From contig JAKSZP010004204.1 in assembly GCA_022478985.1 (NCBI GenBank), forward strand, positions 1 through 64,000: a stretch of 64,000 bases of DNA. Direction: 5' to 3'. Source of the stretch: Massospora cicadina. Its lineage: Eukaryota; Entomophthoromycota; Entomophthoromycetes; Entomophthorales; Entomophthoraceae. Below the pieces are notes generated by a model. The model saw nothing but the letters and a program-made list of their open reading frames with translations, had not been told where the DNA came from and did no database searches. How positions within the stretch are numbered: the stretch's first letter is position 1; each line of letters opens with the position of its first letter. The position numbers were made by a program, and so were the translations under genes. Positions 55,696 to 64,000 of the stretch are shown here, in pieces.

Positions 55696-57594
55696 CATTT
55701 CTTGGCGCTGTGTCAGAAGCCATTACAGTAAGTGCATTGAGGTCAAGGATTCTTCTGTTTTTGACAACATAAACTCAAGAATGGTTAGAGGGGGCAGAAG
55801 CAGTAGACTTAGTATGTAACTTCATCGCTTTGATCTCTTTAACTGCTTCCTTGATTTCTCAAATGCATGTAAACCCATTCTTTTGGCTGATCATATGCAT
55901 TTGAACCTCAGGATAAGACCACAACTTGGATATGACAGAAGTAGTAATGTCATTCAAGGTAGTACGATTTTTGGTCACTAAGGGTTACATTTGGCTTAGA
56001 AATATCTGGCAAACTCCACAGGGCTCTCTCCTTTGTTCATGAGGAAACCCATAAATGCTTGTTTTTTATTGACCAGGGTTTGATTGCTGCTAAATTCTTG
56101 TACTAAGGTAGTCTGGACCTGCTTCAAGGTGTAACATTTTTTAAGATGGGGAGTCATAATCTCCTGAGCGGTGCCATCAAGGCAGGAATGGATATGCTTC
56201 ACTTTTATCAGTAAGTGGCTTCTTCCATGGAACTCTATTATATGAACAAGAAAGAGGCAATACTTTCTTGGCTGGGGCGAATTCTCCATAAAACTAGGTT
56301 TAAAAATAGTTACAAGAGTTGTGGAGAGGGTATCAACACCAGGAATTGGTGCAGGCTCAGAAATCTTGGTTTATGCATAGTCATGGGAGGCCTGCTGATC
56401 CAACTATCATCTTAGGCCCTTGAGGTCCACTTGGATATCATCTTAGTTTTTGTTGAGGGAGGAAATGGAAGCCTTGTGAGCAACCTGCTCTTTAAGGCTT
56501 GGATATCAGCATGTTGAAGAAGAAGCTAAATTTATAGGTTGTTCAAGTGGGTGTCAAACCCTCGGCAGGTTTGTTCAAGCTGGTAAAAGTAACTATTGGT
56601 AAGCTTGGTAAAGGCACTAAGATTATCCATTTCAACTGACAGGGCCTCAGTAGACCCTAGGGTCGAGGGGGACTCCGTCTACTCAGAGTTTACATCATTG
56701 GGCCACATTTCATATCTGATCCTGTAAGGCAGCTAGGGCTGCCAATATGTACTTCTCCAAGGGTTTTCAGGGTCACCAAGAATAAACACTGTGGGGCCAG
56801 AGGGCCCTCACATCCTTCAGGACCTTCCAGTCCCCTAGGCCCTTAAGATCCTTCACTCCCAGAAGTGAGGTTGCGAGATGCCATCTCCTGATAGTGTTTC
56901 TGGAGAGTCCATACCAGATCTTTGACTTGGTGGAGGCATTGGTTTCAAGAAGTCTTAAGGAGTTGTACATTCTAATGAAGCTGGTCTTTGAGTTAGCCTG
57001 AAATCCCACTTCCAACATCACAATCTAGTTTTGGGCTTAGTTGATTAATTGTCAGTTATTGAAAATAACTTCTCAGTTTTTATGGATGAATGAGGAGTCC
57101 ACGTTATAGAAATTGACAACAGAGGAGCGTAAAGTAATAAGCTTTAGTTGTCAGAAAACTTCGTGATGGTGCAATCTGACTAACTGTAGGAGGTGATAAA
57201 TGACAGGATGGAAAAAATTTCTGAGATAGTGCTCAACCTCAAGGTCAGTTCTCCCGCTGGTAGTTGGGCCAAGGCATATTGATCTCACATGGTAGAAGTC
57301 ACTGGAAGAATTTTGGGAGTGACTTGAGCAGACTTTTGAAGATTAAATGCATTTAATAACTGTTTAATAATTATGTTAAGTTTCTCATACTGATGTTGGT
57401 ACTGATCACCATCTTTTGAAGGTAGAGTGAACTGGAACGTGGCTCAGAATTCTAAGCTTTTAGGCTGTGTAGGTAATACTTCATATCATGAAGTACCAAT
57501 CGATCAAATGATGCTTCTCAACTAATCAGCAGGTTTTTTTGACTGTTAGCATTCTCCATTTTTCATAATAGATGTTTTCACTTGGACAGATTGG
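55696..57594 (-). pseudogene. M gag with zinc knuckle
   Basis: Gag occupies the first 1.9 kb after the PBS in minus orientation. A capsid-like segment (56289-55996) has GTAQEIMTPHLKKC, QVQTTLVQEFSSNQ, KKQAFMGFLMNKGES and VEFARYF, close to P1 gag. A CX2CX4HX4C zinc knuckle lies at 55696-55737 (CTYCNGF-stop-HSAKKC); the TGA at 55714-55716 replaces a residue encoded by CGA in the likely ancestor. The N-terminal part (57500-56300) is rich in stops and not alignable by eye. Confidence 0.72.
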
Positions 57595-57598
57595 AGCC

Positions 57599-57614
57599 CC
57601 TGTAGTGAGCACCA
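57599..57614 (-). other. Primer binding site of M
   Basis: TGGTGCTCACTACAGG on the minus strand, ten bases from the LTR edge as drawn, identical to the G2 site. The gap suggests either a small insertion or that the LTR edge is a few bases off. Confidence 0.65.
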
Positions 57615-57624
57615 CTTTTCTCAG

Positions 57625-58089
57625 TGTAACAGTTCTCTTGACTGACGCCAAAGTTTAGAATGAGCTCAAAGCTGAACATTAACTGAAAAGTTATAAACAA
57701 AAATATGGGGCATGTATAGACTACTTTATTAAGTTAGAAAGCGTCAATATTTATAAAACTGTAGGGACGTGGTGCCTCAAGGACCTTCGTGGCCCTATAT
57801 GATTAGGATATCTCAATGTATTCATAATTTGACCGCCTGGTCAGCACCCTCATTGTGCTGAGTTGTCTTTATGACTGAAAGGGTGAGGGCCACATCTCTC
57901 AAAATTCAGGAAGCGAGGACAGGATTCCTGAAGGTTTTTCATTGATTCTCATATGTGTGATGCTTCCTAGAAAATCTATTTTTGGCGCCTTCAGGATAAG
58001 GTTCCATTTGAACTGGTCTTAGAGTCAATTTGTCAAAGAATGATTCAGGAATGAGGATTTTGACTTTCTCATCATTTGAAATCCTGACA
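57625..58089 (-). repeat. M 5' LTR
   Basis: 465 bp, TGTAACAG to CTGACA on the plus strand. Uninterrupted and used to define the split left copy. Confidence 0.85.
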
Positions 58090-58603
58090 CTATACTCAAT
58101 TTAATTGATGACCTAGACTAAAAATAATATTTCCTTCATGACCAATTAGCAAAGAAATTTTCCAACTTTGGAACTATGTCTTTCATAGTTTTTAGTCTAT
58201 GGGATGTTTGGACGATTTTCTAGAGCATGTAAGCTAACTGGAAGGAGATTAAGACACTAAAAATTACAGCCAAAACGCCTATTAAATTTGCATAAAAGAG
58301 AAATTTTGAGGATGTGCAATCTGAGACTTCAAAACAGGTTGGAAGCTTCTCTATGCTGCTTTTTTATAACCCAGGAAAGAAAATAACATGATCCAATCAC
58401 CAGCAATAGCTCCAGTAGTGAAGAATTTACTATCCTCAGGGGATCCCTTATTAATACTACAATGCTTGCACACTTGACAATTTTTGCATGTATGAATGCT
58501 AGCAACATGAACTCCTCTTTGTGTTCCGCCTATTCTCCTCTCCTTATCTTGACCTTTATCATAACTGGAGGTACACCCATTTGTACTGAGATCATGCAGC
58601 CTA
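58090..58603. other. Interval between M and D; Cys-rich minus-strand frame
   Basis: About 0.5 kb with no gene I recognise. A 138-codon minus-strand frame (58767-58351) starts inside the D LTR and runs out of it. It contains IHTCKNCQVCKHCSIN, a Cys/His cluster, and FTTGAIAGDWIMLF. In the proposed minus orientation of the K family this would be the region just inside the LTR, so it could be a protein remnant of an autonomous relative. Confidence 0.35.
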
Positions 58604-59911
58604 TGTAATGAATAGAAATCCCAAGTCCCATCTGCTAGTGACATAACCTTAAAATGTAGAGTTACCTTCATCCAACAATGGTAAACGTTTAATTGACCTC
58701 TTAAATTGGTTATGCCTGTTTGTTCATCACAATTAGCTGAGGTATGATGGTTCACCAGTCCAACCACCCTCTACCATTGATGAGTCCACCAAACACCACG
58801 TCTCATCCTCACCAATGGGCTTTTGGATCAAGACCTTGAGCTGATCCAGCCTCTGTTACCTGAAAATTCATCAGGGCTCAGTCAACTGGATCACTTAGGA
58901 TTCATCAGGGCTCTGGCATCTGGTCCACACTACAGGCTGAGGTTCAGATTCAGTCCTGCCCCTTTGGACCACTCAGTTATACCGGAGAAATTTGAGGACA
59001 GATAAAATGGGAGAAAAAGCTCCCAAAAGTTGGGCGCTACCTTGAGAGCAACACTCAAGGAGTAATATAAAATTTGAAATAGATAAACTTATAATGTGTT
59101 AAATACAAACCTGCGCTTTATTTTGGTGTCATCATGGTAAGATTTCCATGGTGAGGATTGTCCCATTGATTCCACATTGAAAATATGGGAAACAAAATGT
59201 CAGTGAGCTTAGATTATTAAGTTTATGATTTTAAATGGTTATCAATTAAAAAATTCCTCCAGGGCGTTTTCCAGGCTCAAACGCTCCAAATTGAAAACTA
59301 ATCAACAAAAAACCTCTGGACTGACCAAACTATTCAGATTGACAAGATTATTAATTTTGTATTGCCTTAAGGTAAGTATTATGTTTTTTAATAAAAAACG
59401 CTATGTGACGAACGTTTTTGTCACATCACACCCACTAAGTGAAAAGTCAGGGGTGGCTAATTGGGCTACAGAACCTCTGAAACCAAAAAAAATCCAAATA
59501 AAAAGTTTGAGCTTTTTTAGAGGGGATTTTGGGAAGGCATGGGAGATCCAAGGGTCTCAGATAAATCAACTATCCCATTGGAGATCCCTATTGGGAGATG
59601 CTTAACTGCCAGAGTCCTCACACCACATCCACCTCCAAACCAAGTTTTCAGGAGACAACAACCTGAAACTCTTGACGATGAGTTTGGTGCCACTTGGGAT
59701 GACAATTAGACCATTTATCAGGCTGCTGAGAATTAGCAGCCTGACAATGAAAATTTCCTTGGAATAATGTAATGGAAGGGAATCCCAAATCCCATCCACC
59801 AGCAACAAAACCCTAAATTAAAGAGTTGCCTCCATCCAAAAATGGTAGTTGTGTAAATGACCTTCTTCAAAGATTTGGTTATACCCGTTTGTTTGGCCCA
59901 ATCATCTGAGG
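58604..59911 (-). mobile_element. D: second K-family copy (LTR-X-partial LTR)
   Basis: LTR 58604-59425 (822 bp, TGTAATG...GTCACA), spacer X 59426-59767 (342 bp), and the first 144 bp of another LTR (59768-59911), which is cut by G3 at 59912. LTR and X match those of K (14351-20326) in order and length. Independent recurrence of the same LTR-X-LTR arrangement shows this is a real element type. The rest should lie beyond the window on the far side of G3. Confidence 0.78.
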
Positions 59912-60391
59912 TGTTAATTCTTGGCATCTGGGCTTAATTCCGCCGATTTGGTTTTGCACAGGGTATTAGCCACTGAGCAACCAAATTGGACAATATGAGG
60001 ATTGCCAAATTCTTAATAAAACTTGATAAAATATATACAGAGCTATCGCCCCTTATTTCTACCTTTATTTAATATATATTGCAGACTTCTCCGCGCTCCC
60101 TTTTCCCCTGTAAAAAAGACTATCCCCTTTAATCTTCTGTAAAACTCTTTATACCTTGGTTCCCCCAGCCAGATGCATCCTTGGCTTGGTATTTTCTATT
60201 CTTCTTTCCTTTTCAAATTACTCTCATTCATATCAAATCTCAGCATAAATCCTCTCAATTTGCCAAATGTTGTCATTTTGCTCAATTATATTTTGTGTAT
60301 CCCTTTTTTGTAAATCTTGAGACTCATCTTGATCCCCCTCTGATCCGCCAATATGGGTAGCATATCATCCAGTCATATCAACTTCCCAACA
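59912..60391 (-). repeat. G3 3' LTR
   Basis: 480 bp. Shares CCACTGAGCAAC, TGATCCGCC and ATCATCCAGTCATAT with the G2 LTR but is clearly diverged. Confidence 0.82.
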
Positions 60392-60422
60392 TTACTCCCC
60401 CCTTTGACTGGATGATAGGCTC

Positions 60423-61653
60423 TTACTGTTTATATGCTAGAGGAACTTTGCGTGGACTCGGTTGATAATCCACCCCCAGCAGGTTCCTTAATAGTGTAGA
60501 CATCCATGCCAGTTTTCTCAATAATCTCAAATGGGCTGACCCAAATGTTGGAGAGCTTGTTTTTTTGTCAAAATCCATGCTGGTTGTGGAATAAAACATA
60601 GTTCTCCACAGCAAACAATGGAAGTCCGCTCTGGTGCTTCTGATTGGCTTCTTGATCGCGAATCTTCTTGGCCAAACTGGTGGAGTAGGCTTCCATTTGC
60701 AGCTTGATCAGTGTATCATGAGTTTCTTCAGATATTGCTGAGGATTCACACCACCAGTGTCCTCTACACACGAATATAGCAAGGCAGGCAGAGCCAGATG
60801 TCAACCATACAGCAGTTGAAATGGACTCTTACCAGTGGCCAAATGATAGCTGATATTATAAGCAAACACAGCAGTAGGTAGAAGGGCACTACATTCTGAG
60901 GGCCAATCCATTACCAATTTGTGGAGTATGTTCACTAGGGTTCTGTTGACTCGCTCCACCATCCCATTTGATTCTGGATGATAGGGGTGGTCAAAACCCT
61001 GTGAATCGCCATCAACTCATTTAACTTTGGCAGGATATGAGAAGTGAAGTTGGTTCTGTTATCCATCAGAATGAACTGTGGGCAGCCGTGCCACTGTATA
61101 ACACACTCTATAATAAACTTGGCAGTGGTGACCATGCCCAAGTCACTAATAGCCCTGGCCTTTACCCATCGGGTCAAATGATTGATGGCAACGATTATAT
61201 ACTTGGATTGATTGGCACTAGTCAGCAGAGGTCCCACTACATCAATGAAAACGGTGTGCCATGCAAACTGGGGTTTAACTAGTTGGTAGGTGGTTTTCTT
61301 GCAGAAAGGCTTTTCCACTTGACACTGATGGCAACAGCTAACTGTTTCCAATATGTCATAATGCATGCTTTCCCAGAAGTATTGGGGCACAAAAACTCTA
61401 GCGTTTTCCACAATCCTCCATGTCCTACAGCCCAATGAGCATCCATAATTATCGAGGGTCTAGCCAAAGGCTTAGGAAAATTCAGCATCAAGTCTCTGAT
61501 CCACTTATATAGTTCTTCCCCTTGTATGAAGGTATCCTCCCTAAGTCCATCTAACACCTTGATCACCTGCAGCGGCTCATCCTGGTATTTGTTCGCCACC
61601 ATCTTTTTGTACATTATATCAGCTAGATCCACCATGATAGCAACCGTGGGCAA
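60423..61653 (-). pseudogene. G3 integrase
   Basis: N-terminal zinc region (61653-61330): GLREDTFIQGEELYKWI, AHWAVGHGG, SCCHQCQVEKPFCKK. Core (61435-60935): TVFIDVVGPLLTSANQ (first Asp), AINHLTRWVKA, LMDNRTNFTS (second Asp). The Glu block is lost to a frameshift near 60980. The C-terminal part (60804-60423) has AYSTSLAKKIRDQ and VENYVLFHNQHGF, as in G2. Chain broken by at least three frameshifts. Confidence 0.82.
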
Positions 61654-61659
61654 CTGAGA

Positions 61660-62790
61660 AAGACAATCCGCGTTTTGATGTTTTGCTCCCAGTCAATGTA
61701 AAATATCAAAATCATATGCTTGCAGCTTCAGAGCCCAACATGTGAGCCATCCTTCCAGTTCACAAAGATTCTGTAGCCAGCGCAAGGAAGCGTGATCCAT
61801 CACTACTTGGAATCTTACCCCATGCAAATATACCCAAAACTGTTTGTAAGCATAGATCACTGCTAGACACTCCTGCTCAGTTACAGTGTAGTTTCATTTG
61901 TGACAGTTCAAGCTTTGACTACAGAATGCAACAGGATGTTCCACGCTGTCATCATCCTTCTGGGATAATACTGCCCCAATAGCAGTGAGGGATGCATCCA
62001 TTTGTACTATGAACTGTTTGTCAAAGTTGGGATATTGCAAAATGGGTGCACTTGCTAACGTGGTTTGCAATACATCAAAAGCATTCTGGCATTGTTCCAT
62101 CCAATTGAAGGAAGCGTTTTTCTTTAACAACTCAAAAAGTGGGGCCCCAATGCAGCTGAAATTGGGAATGAACCATCGGTAATACCCAACCATCCCCAGA
62201 AACACCTGAATGTCCCGCTTATTCCCTGGGTGAGTCATCTTGCCTATCGCTTCCACTTTAGCCAGCTGCAGTTTAAGCCCATTTGAATCCATGACAAACC
62301 CAAGGTATTCCAATTGTTCTTTAAAGAAATGGCACTTTTGAGGCTTAATTTTGATATTAGCGGCAGCGAGGCGCTGAAACACTTGCTCCAAGTGGGCCAG
62401 GTGCTCTGTAAACGTCTGCAAAAACACATTGATGTCATCAAGGTAAAATAGGACGCAGGACAGCTTTAAATCACCTAAAACCATATCCATGGCATGCTGT
62501 AACGTAGCCGGGGTGTTACACAACCCTTGCAGCATGTGAGTCAGCTGGAACAACCCTCTCAAGGTGATGATTGCACATTTCTCCCATTCCACTAATGGCA
62601 ATTTGATCTGCCAGTACCCTGAGATCAGATCCATGGCGGAAAAATAGTTCGCCCCACCCAATCAGTCTAACGCATCATCAATCCATGGAAGAGGGTAGGA
62701 ATCCTTCTTTGTTACATTATTGAGTTTACAATAGTCAAAAAACACCCAATTCAAGCCATCCTTTTTCTTTAAGATGAGCACAGGTGATGC
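61660..62790 (-). pseudogene. G3 reverse transcriptase and RNase H
   Basis: The best preserved pol piece here: open from 62661 to 61894 (255 codons). It has SAMDLISGYWQI (motif A Asp), LQGLCNTPATLQHAMD, VLFYLDDINVF (intact YLDD), the thumb NIKIKPQKCHFF, GMVGYYRWFIPNF, and RNase H FIVQMDASLTAIGAVLSQ and HPVAFCSQSL. Single TGA codons just upstream (62662-62664) and just downstream (near 61895) interrupt an otherwise continuous frame; both positions hold Arg in related proteins, so CGA-to-TGA change is likely. RNase H continues to about 61660 (VTEQECLAVIYAYKQF). Confidence 0.87.
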
Positions 62791-62886
62791 TCACGGACTG
62801 TTTGACAGCTCTAGCATTCCTTGCTCAATAAGTTTATCCACCTCATCAGAGACAACCTCTTTCACCACTTTTGAACATCTAATAGG

Positions 62887-63340
62887 TCATGATTGAATAG
62901 GAGGGTGATCCACCATATCTATCCAATGTACCACCCCTTGAGCACACCCCAAGTCATGATTGTTATTCGCAAAGATATCCCAATACTTTTCAAATAATGC
63001 CATAGCCTTATCTTGCTGATCCGCTGATAATCCTGTGAGCGCTTCCAGTGGAACCACGGTCAGTACACCAAATGAGGAGTGAGTCAGTAGTCCAAGATCC
63101 TCCCATGAGCCAAAATCGTGAATATGACAAACTTCCTCTATAGGGACTAAGTGTAGGTAAGCCACCACTTGGTGCCACTGGATCATTATTACCTTCTTCT
63201 GTAGGTTTTCTAGCAGCACTTTCACCTCCCCGTTTTCAGGTAGCAGTAACTTTGGAGTCACATTTGGTTCAAGCCGCAAGTGCTGATGAGGCACCATAAT
63301 TTCTCCATAAAGCCCTTAGGGACATCAATTTCAATCCCAG
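62887..63340 (-). pseudogene. G3 dUTPase-like linker between protease and RT
   Basis: Minus frame 63297-62887 reads LRLEPNVTPKLLLP, GEVKVLLENL, HQVVAYLHLVPIEEV, then DFGSWEDLG, LVTVVPLEALTGL-like and LFEKYWDIFA, the RT lead-in. Upstream of 63297, in another frame, IDVPKGF is visible. The layout parallels the dUTPase-like region of P1 and M but without a clear GxIDxxY motif, so it may be an eroded dUTPase fold or simply the usual Ty3/gypsy linker. Confidence 0.6.
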
Positions 63341-63663
63341 TCCCTACTATGCTCTGGTGTCCAGATGGTAGGCTTAAAGCGCACGTTGCTTAAAGAGGGA
63401 TCCCTTTGTACTCATATATCTAGTTGGAGAGGATCCTGGTCTACCAACTCAGTCACCAATATTGAACAGGAATCACTATGTCGCTATATGCTAGATTGAT
63501 CTGACTGGAGTAGACTGGATCTGTTGGGATTCCTCCAGAGGAAAATATATGGGAATCTGTTGACTGAACATAGTAAGAGTTTCTTTCGCCATATTTATCA
63601 CAACGTCAAATTTCCTCATAAAAGCCGCGCCAATTAACATATCATAGTGGTTATTTGGCAAAA

Positions 63664-63939
63664 CTACCGCCAGAGCGGATACCTGGACTTTTTGAATTGT
63701 AAAGGCAACGCACTATATGCTCCTTCTGACACAAGGCTGTGCATTCCTGCAGTCCCATATACTACTCGATGGTCCAAATCCAGTTTTAACATAAGTTTAG
63801 CCACCAACCGGGTGGAGACTATGTTCACAGGTGCTCCCATGTCTATGATAGCGCGGATTTTTGTGTTTTGAACGAATATGTCGCAACAAGTACATTCTGA
63901 GTAAGAGGATTCATCAGTATTTATTACTTGTACGTTCAA
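63664..63939 (-). pseudogene. G3 aspartic protease
   Basis: Reads IRAIIDMGAPVNIVSTRLVAKL (in pieces AIIDMGAPVNIVS and TRLVAKL), DHRVVYGTAG and YSALPLQF. The DTGA active site is changed to DMGA. Close to the G2 protease at 34193-34459. Confidence 0.8.
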
Positions 63940-64000
63940 GAACTTGTGTTACTCAAAAATGAAGATATGCCCTTGCCAACCTGAGGATACTCACTAGTGA

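Larger units (their letters stand above)
44350..58089 (-). mobile_element. M: Ty3/gypsy element with dUTPase-like domain, host of G4
   Basis: Minus-strand element. Right (5') LTR is 57625-58089. Left (3') LTR is 44350-44489 plus 50886-51210, split by G4. A polypurine tract (GGGGGCAT on minus, 51211-51218) adjoins the left LTR. The PBS is at 57599-57614. Internal order on minus: gag with zinc knuckle, protease, dUTPase-like domain, RT, RNase H (split by a 757-bp insert), integrase with no chromodomain. LTR lengths agree (465 bp and about 465 bp with G4 removed). No flanking 5-bp duplication is recognisable. Confidence 0.88.
59912..64000 (-). mobile_element. G3: Ty3/gypsy element, same family as G2, incomplete
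   Basis: Left (3') LTR 59912-60391 starts TGTTAATT and ends AACA. The polypurine tract on minus (AAAGGGGGGAGTAA, 60392-60404) adjoins it. Minus-strand integrase, RNase H, RT, linker and protease follow up to the window end. Protein blocks match G2 closely (for example ANIKIKPQKCHFFKEQLEYL in both). It inserted into the D LTR. The 5' LTR and gag are outside. Confidence 0.9.

Noticed and set aside
1..64000. CRISPR array, bacterial operon or phage system
   Set aside because: No regularly spaced short repeats, no ribosome-binding-site-linked gene strings and no bacterial gene families; the content is eukaryotic retrotransposons.

Overview
This is a eukaryotic, AT-rich window made almost entirely of old, nested retrotransposons. 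The only intact cellular gene I can support is at 38169-39143: an intronless, full-length (324 aa) member of the Per1/PGAP3 family, an ER membrane protein that remodels GPI-anchor lipids. A single-exon Per1 gene surrounded by Ty3/gypsy chromoviruses, an APE-type LINE, ORF1-only retroelements and a tRNA-derived SINE suggests a fungus with a transposon-bloated genome, perhaps an early-diverging lineage such as Entomophthorales. That placement is inference; another unicellular or simple eukaryote is not excluded. I see no rRNA, intact tRNA, CRISPR or bacterial operon.

Layout. 1-1427: 3' end of a chromovirus (integrase, chromodomain, LTR; element E1). 1430-4925 (minus): a LINE with ORF1 (zinc knuckle) and ORF2 (APE endonuclease, start of reverse transcriptase). 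5098-9830: decayed chromovirus G5, whose 3' LTR is split by a minus-strand ORF1-only element, HAL-a (7604-9462). 11276-26734: chromovirus G6. Its RNase H is split by element K (14351-20326, target duplication GCGGT). Its 3' LTR is split by element Q (23107-26508, duplication CTTGC). K is an LTR-spacer-LTR-spacer-LTR array without pol. Its middle LTR holds another insertion carrying a second ORF1-only copy, HAL-b, and its last LTR holds a SINE.

28068-30425: gag, protease and dUTPase-like part of Ty3/gypsy element P1, cut off by G2. 30426-36556 (minus): G2, a Ty3/gypsy element with two 533-bp LTRs. 36557-36672: a second SINE copy. 38169-39143: the Per1-like gene, followed by about 4 kb with no recognisable gene. 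44350-58089 (minus): Ty3/gypsy element M. Its left LTR is split by a chromovirus, G4 (44490-50880, duplication CATGT). Its RNase H is split by a 757-bp insert (duplication GTGAC). 58604-59911: a second K-family copy (D). 59912-64000 (minus): G3, a relative of G2 that runs off the window.

The most interesting biology is a trimeric-dUTPase-like domain between protease and reverse transcriptase in P1 and M, with a more diverged equivalent in G2 and G3. Also notable are two pol-less retroelement families (K and the HAL elements), Q with a roughly 75-bp tandem coding repeat, and insertion nesting that gives a relative order of events. All transposon proteins seen here are broken by stops or frameshifts, and many stops look like C-to-T changes.
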